NCBI GenBank assembly: GCA_005885035.1
Contig: VAXZ01000115.1
Coordinates: forward strand, 1-38,762
Source of the DNA: Actinomycetota bacterium
GTDB lineage: Bacteria > Actinomycetota > UBA4738 > HRBIN12
Length of the DNA: 38,762 nucleotides
Direction: 5' to 3'
Below are positions 5,563 to 14,176 of this stretch, piece by piece (positions within the stretch are counted from its first letter, which is position 1; every line of letters starts with the position of its first letter). The notes under the pieces are model-generated. The model made no database searches, was not told the DNA's origin, and saw nothing but the letters and a program-made list of their open reading frames with translations. The position numbers and the translations under genes are program-made.

Positions 5563-6845
5563 CGGTCGCCGGCCTCGTCCGCGCGGGCCTCCATCGCCTT
5601 CGCGTGTCCGACCAATCCCTCGGCCCGGGCGAGCGTCGAGGTGCCGGGACTGAAATGCGCGGTCGCGGCCGGCGACATCCGCATCACCGAGGTGATGGTC
5701 ACGTAATCCGCGGCGCGTAGCCCGCTCGAGAACCGGGCGGTTCCCGCGGTGGGGAGCACGTGGTTGGACGCGAGTCCGTAATCTCCGAAGGGCACGGCCG
5801 ACCACGACCCGAGGAAGATGGCTCCGGCGTTGCGGACGCTCGGGAGGAAGTCCTCGGGCTCACCCAGCAGGAGCAGCAGGTGCTCGGCCGCCACGTCGTT
5901 CACCGCCGCCGCCGCGTGCACCAGGTCGCGCACCAGCACCAGCTTCGTGTGGCGGATCGCGAGGTCGATGATCTCCCGACGACCGACGAGCGCCAGCTCC
6001 TGCTCGAGGGCGGCGTCGACCTTCTCGGCGAGCGCGGCATCCGGCGTGACGAAGAACGTGCGGGCCTCGGGATCGTGCTCCGCCTGCGCGATCAGATCGA
6101 GCGCCGCCATCCGCGGATCGACGTCGCCGTCGGCGACGATCGCGAGCTCCGACGGGCCCGCCAGGCCGTCGATCCCGACGAACCCGGCCACCTGTCGCTT
6201 GGCCTCGGTGACGTAGACGTTGCCCGGACCCACGATGCGGTCGACCGACGGGATCGACTCCGTCCCGTAGGCCATCGCTGCCACGGCCTGCGCGCCGCCG
6301 GTCCTGGCGACGTCGGTCGCTCCGGCTCGCTTCGCCGCGTACAGCACGGCGGCGTGGATCGACCCGTCGCGTTGCGGCGGCGTGCACACGACGATCTCCT
6401 CGACGCCGGCGACGGTCGCCGGGACCACGGTCATCGCGACGGTCGACGGGTACTTCGCCCGGCCGCCCGGCACGTAGCACCCGACCGATGCGAGCGGACG
6501 CACGATCTCACCGAAGCGGATCCCATCGTGTTCGTCCCACCACTCGCGAGGGATCTGCCGGTCGCAGAAACCGCGGAGCCGGTCGATCAACGCGTCGATC
6601 TCGGCGCGCAGCTCGCGCGGTGTCTCTCGTTCGGCGTGCGCGAACTCGCGCTCGGTCACCAGGATCCCGGAACGGGAGAGGTCGGCTCCGTCGAACTGCT
6701 TCGACAGCTCGATCAGCACGTCGTCGCCCTCGACGAAGACGCGTTGGAGGATCTGCCGGACCGTTTCCGTGGTGGCGGGATCGATCTCGAGCTTCGAGGG
6801 CTCGAGCCGCCCGCCCCGCTCACGCAGGTCGAGGAGCTCGAGCAT
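5559..6845 (-). CDS. hisD: Histidinol dehydrogenase
   Basis: The protein has 428 residues from MLELLDLRERGG; the ORF track adds 27 upstream codons that overlap the small upstream gene. It catalyses the last two steps of histidine synthesis, L-histidinol to L-histidine with two NAD+. Visible motifs are GRAKYPSTVAM, VGPGNVYVTEAKRQV, the zinc ligands in AQAEHDPEART, the catalytic Glu-His pair in DVAAEHLLLL, GDYGLASNHVLPT and a late His in LVGHAKAMEARA. All key residues seem present, so this gene looks functional although hisC next to it is gutted. Its ATG overlaps the stop of the upstream small gene by one base (TGATG), so translation is coupled. Confidence 0.94.
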   Translation of the reverse strand: MLELLDLRERGGRLEPSKLEIDPATTETVRQILQRVFVEGDDVLIELSKQFDGADLSRSGILVTEREFAHAERETPRELRAEIDALIDRLRGFCDRQIPREWWDEHDGIRFGEIVRPLASVGCYVPGGRAKYPSTVAMTVVPATVAGVEEIVVCTPPQRDGSIHAAVLYAAKRAGATDVARTGGAQAVAAMAYGTESIPSVDRIVGPGNVYVTEAKRQVAGFVGIDGLAGPSELAIVADGDVDPRMAALDLIAQAEHDPEARTFFVTPDAALAEKVDAALEQELALVGRREIIDLAIRHTKLVLVRDLVHAAAAVNDVAAEHLLLLLGEPEDFLPSVRNAGAIFLGSWSAVPFGDYGLASNHVLPTAGTARFSSGLRAADYVTITSVMRMSPAATAHFSPGTSTLARAEGLVGHAKAMEARADEAGDR

Positions 6846-7000
6846 CAGCGCTCCTCGACGACCTCGGGCTGAGCTGCGGCGCTCGCCGCCTTCGCGAGCC
6901 GGTGATCGCGGGCCCACAAGACCCATCCGCTCGCGCCCACGGCGAGCGCCGCCGCGGCGAACAGGATGAGCGCGAGCAGGAACGTGGCGTCGCGGTCCAT
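6845..7000 (-). CDS. Small single-pass membrane protein coupled to hisD
   Basis: This 51-residue ORF (MDRDATFLLALILFAAAALA...) is hidden inside a longer ORF of the track. It has one strong transmembrane segment, residues 7-29, then a short charged tail RDHRLAKAASAAAQPEVVEER that is probably cytoplasmic. The start is supported by the -10-like box TACCCT 9 nt before the ATG. Its stop shares one base with the hisD start. I do not recognise a family. It could be a small orphan membrane protein that merely provides the promoter and first cistron for hisD, since nothing links it to histidine synthesis. Confidence 0.55.
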   Translation of the reverse strand: MDRDATFLLALILFAAAALAVGASGWVLWARDHRLAKAASAAAQPEVVEER

Positions 7001-7009
7001 GAAGGCGCC

Positions 7010-7015
7010 AGGGTA
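7010..7015 (-). promoter_or_regulatory. -10-like box before the small membrane protein-hisD unit
   Basis: TACCCT lies 9 nt upstream of the ATG at 7000, in the gap after the serine hydrolase gene. It implies a leaderless or very short leader. No good -35 box is seen. Confidence 0.3.
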
Positions 7016-7041
7016 CCGAACGAACGCAACCCCCGACCCGG

Positions 7042-8100
7042 TCAGACGCCGTGGAGCGTCTGGTCGGCGTGGGGCGCGTTCGGATCCAGCGAATCGGCGA
7101 GGATGTGGTCCGCCACCTCGAAGGTGAGCGAGGACACGTCCAGCTCCTGGCTGTTCGCCAGACAGATGAACGTGGCTCGCTGCTCGGGGAAGACCACGAG
7201 CTTCGACTCCCACCCCGGGAAGCTCCCTCCGTGGCTCACGATCGGCTGGCCGCGATGCGTCCGCACGGAGACACCCCACGCGTAGTGGATCGGTCTGCCG
7301 TCAGCCAGTCGGCCCGGCGTGGTCAGGGTCTCCGCGAGCCATCCACCGGTCAGCCGGTCGTCCAGGAGGTTCGCGCTCCATCGGGCGAGGTCGTCGGCCG
7401 TCGTCCAGAGCCCACCCGACCCGACAGCGTGGAACCGAGCCGGCTCGACGTGCAGGCGGCCGTCGGTGGCGCGGAAGTGCCCGCGCGCTGCGCGCGCGGG
7501 CAGTTCCGTTTCCGCATCGCGGAAGAAGGTGTCGTACATCGCGAGCGGCTCGAAGAGCCGCTCGCGTGCGACGTCGGCCAACGGCGCGCCGGAGGCCCGG
7601 GCGATCGCCTCCGCCAGCAGGAGATACCCGTCGCCCGTGTACAGATGGCGCGTTCCCGCCTCCTCGCCCGAGTCGGGGATCGTCCGGATCTCCTCCATGA
7701 GCTCCTCGTTCCCCCACCCCGGGACGCCCGAGGGGTCGATCCCGCCGCTCGGCCGGTAGACGTGTGGCAAGCCCGCGGTGTGGTGGACCAGATGCTGCAG
7801 GTGCACGCGCTCTCCCCACGACGGGAGCCCAGGGACGTACGTGGCGATCGGTCCATGGAGATCGAGCACGCCATCGCGCCACAGAAGTGCGACGCACGCG
7901 GCCACGAACTGCTTCGCGAGCGACCCCACGTAGAAGATCGAGTCACCGCGGAGCGGCCGTCCGGTCGTGATGTTCGCGGTGCCCATCCCGTGGCCGAGCC
8001 AGTCGTGTGGTCCCGGCCCGCGAACCTGGATCATGACTCCGGGTTGCCGTTGGGGAAGCTCGGGAAGGATCCCTGTCTCCTCGATGCCGTCGAAGCGCAT
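7042..8100 (-). CDS. Beta-lactamase-fold serine hydrolase (class C/PBP4* type)
   Basis: The protein has 352 residues from MRFDGIEETG; the ORF track extends it out into thyX. It belongs to the serine beta-lactamase/D-Ala-D-Ala carboxypeptidase-like family. The SxxK motif is in YVGSLAKQ, with Ser60 as nucleophile and Lys63. The second motif reads YTGDGY, so the usual Asn of YxN is Gly. The third is SHGGSFPG (HxG in place of KTG). Also visible are HLVHHTAGLPHV and LARWSANLL, both usual in this family. No signal peptide is seen, so it probably acts in the cytoplasm and may be an esterase or peptidase, not a wall enzyme. It begins 2 nt after the thyX stop and appears to be the last gene of the division operon. 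Confidence 0.87.
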   Translation of the reverse strand: MRFDGIEETGILPELPQRQPGVMIQVRGPGPHDWLGHGMGTANITTGRPLRGDSIFYVGSLAKQFVAACVALLWRDGVLDLHGPIATYVPGLPSWGERVHLQHLVHHTAGLPHVYRPSGGIDPSGVPGWGNEELMEEIRTIPDSGEEAGTRHLYTGDGYLLLAEAIARASGAPLADVARERLFEPLAMYDTFFRDAETELPARAARGHFRATDGRLHVEPARFHAVGSGGLWTTADDLARWSANLLDDRLTGGWLAETLTTPGRLADGRPIHYAWGVSVRTHRGQPIVSHGGSFPGWESKLVVFPEQRATFICLANSQELDVSSLTFEVADHILADSLDPNAPHADQTLHGV

Positions 8101-8102
8101 CG

Positions 8103-9593
8103 CTAGCCGGGCTCGACGGACCCGCGTCTCCGTTCGGTTCGCCGTTCCGCCTCCAGGCGCTCCAGGTCCACGTCGTCGTGGCTCATGAACGTGAACGCTT
8201 CGCCGATCGCCGGGTGCACCGCGGCGATCTCCCGGTGGATCGCCTGCGCGACGCGGCGATACGTCGGATGGCCTTGCGGTTGCGAGCGGAGCTCCGCCAG
8301 GTGCATCGCCTCGCGAGCCGTCATCTGCAGCACGAACCGGATCCGGTACCCCATCGCGACCGCGTACTGGGCGGCGTCCAGCAACCCTCCGGCCGCGATC
8401 TGGTCGTGCGTCTCCTTCGAGCGCTCCATCAGGCGCTCCCATCCGTCGCGGAGGCCGGCAGCGTCGACGTCGACCGGAACCTCGTAGCCGAACGATGGCG
8501 AGAGTCGTTGCCATTCGATCGTGAGGGGGCGGTGGCGCTGCAGATCGCGGAAGGCGCCGTAGTCGCACAGGATGTCGAAGCGATACTGCGTCCGTTCCCA
8601 TGCACGGCCGGGCTTGTGCCGCCGGTTCGTCCGCATGCCGATGCTCGCGGCCAGCACGGCGTCCCGGTCGCCGGGCTGCATGCCACGGACGAACTGGAGG
8701 AGCTGGTCGTCGGGCAGATCGCTCGCGGCGTAGAGCGCCGCGGCGGTTACCTTTAGCTCGCCCTCGGGATCATAGTCAACCAGGTTGACTTCTTCGCGCA
8801 GCTCGGGCTCGACGTCACCGGTGAGCTTCGCCGCAAGCTCCTGCGTGCGCTCGCGGACGTCGCGCCAGTAGCTCGACCAGGCCACGCCCCGATCGTCCAC
8901 ATCGACACGCTTGAGGAACTCGGGGATGACCTTCCGCAGCTCGACCTTCATCAGGTCGCCGTACTCGCGCGCCTCGACGAGCGGGTGCTGCGCCAGACGC
9001 ATCAGCAGTTGCTCGTACGACTGCCCGGTCGCGTAGATCCCGAGGTTCGAGCGCGTCCCGGCCGGGAGGATCAAGCGGAGCGTGTCGCAGGTCTTCGCCA
9101 GGATCGTTTGTCGATAGACGAAGTCAGAGTCACCGGGTTCCTGCGGGAACCGCTCGCGGTACCAGGCATCCAGGGTCTCGTACATCCTCCCGTACGTCGT
9201 GAAGACATCGTCCAGGAGTCCGACGTAGCGCTGCTCGAGTTGGGTGTCGACGATCTCGGGCGGAACCGTCGCGCGCCAGCGTCCATCGGGACGGCTGTCG
9301 TAGCGCATGTACCGCGTCGATTGTTCGAGGTACGCCGCGAGCCTGCCCCACTCCAACGCCTTCGCCAGGAGCTGCGACGACTGCTCGCACGCCAGGTGGA
9401 CGCCCCCGAGCTGCGCCACCGAATCGTCGCCGTACTCCACGAAGACACGGTCGTACAGCTTCTCGGCCCGCGCCGATCCCATCGACGATCCGACGCTCGC
9501 TCCCGCGACGTCCTCGGCGAACTCGTCGAGGAACAGGCGGCGGAGCGACTTCGTGCTTCGTGAGTAGCGAGCGGTCGCGTACCAGGTGCTCAC
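8103..9593 (-). CDS. Long two-domain ThyX-family protein (flavin-dependent thymidylate synthase-like)
   Basis: The protein has 496 residues from a GTG that overlaps the pknB stop (GTGA). It appears to be two ThyX-like halves in tandem, about twice the usual length of roughly 220-250. Classical ThyX has one signature, RHRxxSxNExSxRY. Here it is split. The first half has GRLAAYLEQSTRYMRY, which keeps Glu90, Ser92, Arg94 and Tyr95 but has WGR where RHR is expected. The second half has RHRPLTIEWQRLS at residue 353, which keeps RHR but not the ExSxRY part. ThyX makes dTMP from dUMP with FAD and methylene-tetrahydrofolate. Whether this long form does so is uncertain. Its position behind pknB is unusual. 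It should be named only as a family member. Confidence 0.83.
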   Translation of the reverse strand: MSTWYATARYSRSTKSLRRLFLDEFAEDVAGASVGSSMGSARAEKLYDRVFVEYGDDSVAQLGGVHLACEQSSQLLAKALEWGRLAAYLEQSTRYMRYDSRPDGRWRATVPPEIVDTQLEQRYVGLLDDVFTTYGRMYETLDAWYRERFPQEPGDSDFVYRQTILAKTCDTLRLILPAGTRSNLGIYATGQSYEQLLMRLAQHPLVEAREYGDLMKVELRKVIPEFLKRVDVDDRGVAWSSYWRDVRERTQELAAKLTGDVEPELREEVNLVDYDPEGELKVTAAALYAASDLPDDQLLQFVRGMQPGDRDAVLAASIGMRTNRRHKPGRAWERTQYRFDILCDYGAFRDLQRHRPLTIEWQRLSPSFGYEVPVDVDAAGLRDGWERLMERSKETHDQIAAGGLLDAAQYAVAMGYRIRFVLQMTAREAMHLAELRSQPQGHPTYRRVAQAIHREIAAVHPAIGEAFTFMSHDDVDLERLEAERRTERRRGSVEPG

Positions 9594-11293
9594 GGGACGA
9601 GACTCGCGCTCGGCGATGGGGATGGGGACGGCGACGACGGTTCTCCGGTGGAGAGCCTCACGGTGTCGCCCGGCTTCACTTGCGCCCCCGGCTGCGGGTC
9701 CTGCGCTGCGACCCGATTCAGGTTCGGGCATTGCGGGAGCGGGGGCACCAACGGTCCCGGTTGCACTTTCAACCCGAGGTGGTTCAGCTGGTTCTTCGCC
9801 TGGCTGTACGTCTCGCACGTGTAATCCCCGAGCGTGATGGACGACGGCCCCGACACCAGCGTGACGCCCACCAGCGAGCCGCGATCGACCTTGGTTCCAG
9901 CCGGAGGCGATTGGTCGATCACGGTGTCGACCGGGCACGTATCGCTCGGTGCTCGCTTCTGGGTGCCGAGCGTCAGGTGCATGGCCTCCAAGGTCGCCGT
10001 CGCGGCGTCGAGCGGCAGGCACGACGACGAGATGTCGGGGACCGTGACCTTGGGGAAGGGGGAGGCGACCGTCAGCGTGATCGTGTCTCCGGCGGCGACC
10101 GGCGTCCTCGGGTCCGGGCTCTGGAGCAGAACGGTGCCTTGGGGCTTCGCGCTGTGTCTCGTCGGCGGCGGGTCGACGACCACGAGACCGAGACCCTCCA
10201 GCTGGGACTTCGCCGCCTCGAACGTCTTGCCCGTGACGTCGGGCAGCTGGAACGCCTGCGCGGCGTTCTTGTTGCTGAGGACCTGGGCGAGGAGGTACCC
10301 GCCGGCCGCCAGCAGGGCGAAGACCAACAGACCGATCAGTACCCCCAGCCAGACCTTGCGCGATGAGCCCTCGGGCTCTGGCGGCGGCAGCACCTGGGTC
10401 GGCGCCGGCCGAGCGATCACCTGCGTCGCGTCCACGGCCCCGGCGCCGACGAGGATCGGCGTCGCCTCGACGTCCTGACCCTGCTTGACCCGTTCCAGAT
10501 CCGCCGCCAGCTCCTCCGCGCTCTGGTAGCGGTTGGCAGGGTTCTTCGCCAGGCATTTCATGACCACGGCATCCAGCTTCGGCGGCACGTCGGGGTTGTG
10601 CGCGGACGGGGGGACCGGCGCCTCGTTCACCTGCTTGTACGCGATCGCCACCGGCGTGTCGCCGGTGAACGGGGGCCGCCCCGCGAGCAGCTCGTACAAG
10701 ACGCACCCCAACGAGTAGATGTCCGATCGCGCGTCCACCGCCTGCCCCTGGGCCTGCTCGGGCGAGAGGTAGGTCGGGGTCCCGATCACCGACGAGGTCT
10801 GCGGTGCGGTGACGTCGGTCTGCATCCGCGCGATACCGAAATCCATCACCTTCACGAACCCGTCCCGGGTGACCATCACGTTCCCGGGCTTGATGTCCCG
10901 ATGGACGATCCCCTGCGCGTGCGCCGAGGCGAGTGCCTCGGCGATCTTCCGCGTCAGCTCGACCGCCTGCACCAACGTGGGGCGTCGGCCGCTCGCCAAG
11001 AAATCGGCGAGCGTCCGACCCTCCACGAACTCCATCACGATGTACTGCCGGTCGCCGTCGGATCCGGTGTCGTAGACGCCGACGATCGTGGGTTGGTTCA
11101 GCCGAGCCGCCGCCTGAGCCTCACGCCGGAACCGGGCGACGAACCCCGCGTCACGCGCGAACTGGGGGAGGAGGACCTTGATCGCGACCGTTCGATGGAG
11201 CACCGGGTCGAAGCCGCGGTAGACCTCGGCCATCCCGCCCGCACCGATCCGCGCTTCAACCCGGTAGCGCTCACCCAGCACGGAATCGCTCAC
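9590..11293 (-). CDS. pknB: Ser/Thr protein kinase with three PASTA repeats
   Basis: The protein has 567 residues from the GTG at 11293 (VSDSVLGERYRVEARIG). The track start at 11410 lies inside pbpA. Residues 9-270 are a complete Hanks kinase: glycine loop GAGGMAEV, Lys39 in VAIKV, catalytic loop HRDIKPGN, DFG, and the activation segment with GTPTYLSPEQ. A juxtamembrane linker follows, then one helix (KVWLGVLIGLLVFALLAAGG), three extracellular PASTA repeats and a Ser-Pro tail. PASTA domains bind muropeptides or lipid II, so the kinase couples wall state to growth. Mycobacteria have both pknA and pknB here; only one kinase is present in this operon. It starts 10 nt after the pbpA stop. Confidence 0.95.
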   Translation of the reverse strand: MSDSVLGERYRVEARIGAGGMAEVYRGFDPVLHRTVAIKVLLPQFARDAGFVARFRREAQAAARLNQPTIVGVYDTGSDGDRQYIVMEFVEGRTLADFLASGRRPTLVQAVELTRKIAEALASAHAQGIVHRDIKPGNVMVTRDGFVKVMDFGIARMQTDVTAPQTSSVIGTPTYLSPEQAQGQAVDARSDIYSLGCVLYELLAGRPPFTGDTPVAIAYKQVNEAPVPPSAHNPDVPPKLDAVVMKCLAKNPANRYQSAEELAADLERVKQGQDVEATPILVGAGAVDATQVIARPAPTQVLPPPEPEGSSRKVWLGVLIGLLVFALLAAGGYLLAQVLSNKNAAQAFQLPDVTGKTFEAAKSQLEGLGLVVVDPPPTRHSAKPQGTVLLQSPDPRTPVAAGDTITLTVASPFPKVTVPDISSSCLPLDAATATLEAMHLTLGTQKRAPSDTCPVDTVIDQSPPAGTKVDRGSLVGVTLVSGPSSITLGDYTCETYSQAKNQLNHLGLKVQPGPLVPPLPQCPNLNRVAAQDPQPGAQVKPGDTVRLSTGEPSSPSPSPSPSASLVP

Positions 11294-11303
11294 GCTCGTT
11301 CGT

Positions 11304-12845
11304 TCACCCCTTGAGGTATGCCTGCAGGACCTGTTTGGCGATCGGCGCGGCCACGCGACCGCCGGTCGCCTCGCTCCCGAGGTCCCCGCCGTCCAGCACG
11401 ATAACCGCAACCGCGATGGTCGGCGTCTGGCCCGAGCCGGCCGGTGCGAACGCCGTGAACCAGGCGTTCGGCGGAACGTTGCAGTTGGGGACCGGGCCGC
11501 AGTTCGTCGCCGTCCCGGTCTTGCCGGCCACGATCGTCCCCGGGATCTGCGCCGCAGTTCCGGTCCCGCTCGTGACGACGTTGATCATCATCTGACGCAT
11601 CTGGTCGGCCGTATGGGGAGTGATCGGACGTCCGTACTCCTGTTTGTCGAACAGCTTGATGGTCCGGCCGGCGCTGTCGCGCACCTCCGTCACCAACCTC
11701 GGCGCGTACAGCAGTCCTCCGTTGGCGATCGCGGCTGATTCGAGCGCGAGCTGCAGAGGGTTCTGCTTGTCGTTGTCGAGCCCGACCGCGGACAGGGCCA
11801 CCTTCGGCAGGTTCTCGTTGAAGTACGAGGACTCCGGGAACCGCCCGCTGTTCCACGGAAGGATGAACGGGATCGTCGGCTCCGCGCACGTGACCTGGTT
11901 CGGCGGCAGGATCGGGCAGAACCCGTAGCGATGCGCCTGTGCCGAGAGCCGCTCCGCGCCGAGGTGAAGACCGATCAGCCCGAACGTGACGTTGCACGAT
12001 TGCTCGAACGCTTGCGCCATCGTGACCGTCGTGGTGCCGACGTGGCAGATCTCGTTGCCGAAGTTCTGCAACGTGCTGGATGACTGCGGCAGGTCGAGGA
12101 CGTGGGGGTTCGGCCACGCCTTGTCCGGTCCCCAGCCGTTCTCCAGGGCCGCGGATGCCGTCACCAGCTTGAAGGTCGATCCGGGCAGGTAGAGCTCCTG
12201 GAACGCCTTGGAGACGAGCGGGCGCTGGGGGTCCGAGATCAACGCGTTCCACGCCGAGTTGATCTGCTGGTCGGTCCCCGTCGACAATGGGTTCGGGTCG
12301 TAGCCCGGGTTCGAATACATCGCAAGGACGTCGCCCGACCCTGGGTCGAGCGCGACGACCGCGCCCTGATGGCTCCCGAGCGCGGCGCGGGCGACCCGCT
12401 GCAGGGACGGGACGATCGTCGTGAGGACGGTTCCCCCGACCTTTGGCCGGCCGAGCAGGATGTCGGTGAGGTTCTGCGCCGTGAACTCGGGAGCCGTCCC
12501 GGACAGGTAGGGGTTCATCGCGTCCTCCAGGCCGCTGAGCCCGTAGATCCGCGAGTAGTACCCGGTGAGCTGCCCGTAGAGCTCCCGTCCCGGATACTTC
12601 CGGAGGAACCGATAGACGGAGTTCGGATCGGGGTTCTTGATGCTCTCGGCCAGCACGGTCCGTTCGTCGGCCGCGAGGATCTGGCCGCGCTCCACCGAGT
12701 ACTCCGCGCGTATCTGCCGAGCCGCGTTCGCCGGCTCGTCCGCGATCCGGTTCGCCGCGAAGACCTGGATGTAGGCGACCTGGGCGAACAACAGCGCGAA
12801 CAGCGCGACGAACGCGAACCCAAGCCGCCGGATCTGGCGATCCAT
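11304..12845 (-). CDS. pbpA: Class B penicillin-binding protein (PbpA-type transpeptidase)
   Basis: The protein has 513 residues from MDRQIRRLGFAF. Residues 8-28 form an N-terminal membrane anchor (LGFAFVALFALLFAQVAYIQV). A dimerisation domain follows, then the transpeptidase domain with SxxK in PGSTFKLV (Ser223, Lys226), SxN in EQSCNVTFG and KTG in AGKTGTATN. This is the monofunctional transpeptidase that cross-links peptidoglycan with its SEDS partner RodA. The rodA stop (TAA) is 2 nt before this ATG. The track also lists a longer ORF in another frame (11290-12879), which is a shadow lacking these motifs. The domain order and neighbours match actinobacterial PbpA. Confidence 0.94.
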   Translation of the reverse strand: MDRQIRRLGFAFVALFALLFAQVAYIQVFAANRIADEPANAARQIRAEYSVERGQILAADERTVLAESIKNPDPNSVYRFLRKYPGRELYGQLTGYYSRIYGLSGLEDAMNPYLSGTAPEFTAQNLTDILLGRPKVGGTVLTTIVPSLQRVARAALGSHQGAVVALDPGSGDVLAMYSNPGYDPNPLSTGTDQQINSAWNALISDPQRPLVSKAFQELYLPGSTFKLVTASAALENGWGPDKAWPNPHVLDLPQSSSTLQNFGNEICHVGTTTVTMAQAFEQSCNVTFGLIGLHLGAERLSAQAHRYGFCPILPPNQVTCAEPTIPFILPWNSGRFPESSYFNENLPKVALSAVGLDNDKQNPLQLALESAAIANGGLLYAPRLVTEVRDSAGRTIKLFDKQEYGRPITPHTADQMRQMMINVVTSGTGTAAQIPGTIVAGKTGTATNCGPVPNCNVPPNAWFTAFAPAGSGQTPTIAVAVIVLDGGDLGSEATGGRVAAPIAKQVLQAYLKG

Positions 12846-12847
12846 CG

Positions 12848-14176
12848 TTACGGCCCCTTCCGTTCCCGGTACCACGCACCAGCGGACGCTCGGATCAGCA
12901 GTGCCAGGATCACGAAGGTCGCCACCCGGCTGGTGCCGCCGTAGGACACGAGCGGAAGGGGCACGCCCGTGAGTGGGATCAGCCGCAGCACGCCGGCCGC
13001 GATCGTGAAGACCTGCAAGCCGATCACCGTCGTGAGGCCGACGGCAAGGAGCTTGCCGAACGAGTCCTGGCGTTCCACCCCGATCCGCAGCCCTCGTCCG
13101 ATCAACACGAGATACAGGAGCAGGATGCCGGCAACCCCGAGCATCCCCAGCTCCTCACCGAACGCCGCGAGGATGAAGTCGCTCCCGACGTAGGGGATGA
13201 ACGTCGGCGAACCCAGGCCGAGACCCGTCCCGACCGTGCCGCCCGACGCGAACGCGAACCATCCCTGCGCCAACTGATAGCCGATCCCGTTCACGTTCTT
13301 CGGGTCGAGCGCGTGGAACCAGATCACGACCCGCTCCTGGATGTGCGGGAGCGCCAGCCACCCGATGTAGGCGCCGATCGCGAACAGGACGATCCCCAGC
13401 AGCAGGTACGACGATCGCCCGGTCGCGATCCATACCATCACGACGAACACGCCGAAGAGGAGCAGCGACGCGCCCACGTCGCGTTCGAGCAGCAACACCG
13501 CGAGCGAGGTTCCCCATGCGAGGAGCAGGGGCCCGAGATCTTTCACGCGGGGGAGCCCGAACCGCCCGACGCCGGCCGCCAGCAGCTCGCGGCGTTGCGA
13601 GAGGTAGGACGCGAGGAAGATCACGATCAGGACCCGGCCGAACTCAGCGGGTTGGAACTGCAGGAACCCGAAGTTCACCCACAGACGTGCTCCGTTGATC
13701 TCGTAACCGAGGCCGGGGACGATCGGCAGCAGGAGCAGCACGATGCCGGCCAGCCCGATCGTGTAGGTGAAGGCGTCGAGCTGCCGGATGTCCCGCACGA
13801 CCAGAAGCGTCAGCGCGAAGCAGGCGAGCCCGATCAGCAGCCAGATCGCCTGGTTCTGGGCGATGTCGACGCGGCCACGCTCGTCCATCAAGCGGTAGAG
13901 CATGGCCAGGCCCAAGCCACCGAGGAGCACGGCGACCGGGTAGAGGGCGGGATCGGCGGACCGCGCCGCGTACCGGATCACGAGCCACCCGCCGAGCGAG
14001 GCGCCCGTGAAGACCACGCCGTAGACGGCGAGGTTCCGAGGAACCTCGCCGTGCAGCCCGAGTCCCTGCAGGACGTAGGCCAGGAGCGAGCCCGCAACGG
14101 CGAGGATCAGCAGACCGAAGCCGGTGCGGGCTCGCCGTGTCTGCGCGGCGCCGGCCGGAACCGCGACGGCGCTCAC
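12848..14176 (-). CDS. rodA: SEDS peptidoglycan polymerase (RodA/FtsW family)
   Basis: The protein has 442 residues and about 11-12 hydrophobic helices across its length. SEDS-family hallmarks are INGARLWVNFG, FQPAEFGRVLIVIFLASYL, and the C-terminal IPLTGVPLPLVSYGGTS, where the catalytic-loop and signature residues lie. It polymerises lipid II glycan strands in the cytoplasmic membrane, working with the transpeptidase encoded next. The start is a GTG that overlaps the pstP stop (GTGA). The N-terminal 20 residues are polar with TRRAR, consistent with a cytoplasmic N-terminus. The place between pstP and pbpA makes RodA the best name over FtsW. Confidence 0.94.
   Translation of the reverse strand: MSAVAVPAGAAQTRRARTGFGLLILAVAGSLLAYVLQGLGLHGEVPRNLAVYGVVFTGASLGGWLVIRYAARSADPALYPVAVLLGGLGLAMLYRLMDERGRVDIAQNQAIWLLIGLACFALTLLVVRDIRQLDAFTYTIGLAGIVLLLLPIVPGLGYEINGARLWVNFGFLQFQPAEFGRVLIVIFLASYLSQRRELLAAGVGRFGLPRVKDLGPLLLAWGTSLAVLLLERDVGASLLLFGVFVVMVWIATGRSSYLLLGIVLFAIGAYIGWLALPHIQERVVIWFHALDPKNVNGIGYQLAQGWFAFASGGTVGTGLGLGSPTFIPYVGSDFILAAFGEELGMLGVAGILLLYLVLIGRGLRIGVERQDSFGKLLAVGLTTVIGLQVFTIAAGVLRLIPLTGVPLPLVSYGGTSRVATFVILALLIRASAGAWYRERKGP

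Noticed and set aside
5760-6872. 370-codon plus-strand ORF opposite hisD
   Set aside because: hisD carries all zinc and catalytic residues in its own frame; this is antisense shadow.
11290-12879. 529-codon ORF on the same strand as pbpA but in another frame
   Set aside because: It has no membrane anchor, SxxK, SxN or KTG; those are in the overlapping pbpA frame (11304-12845).
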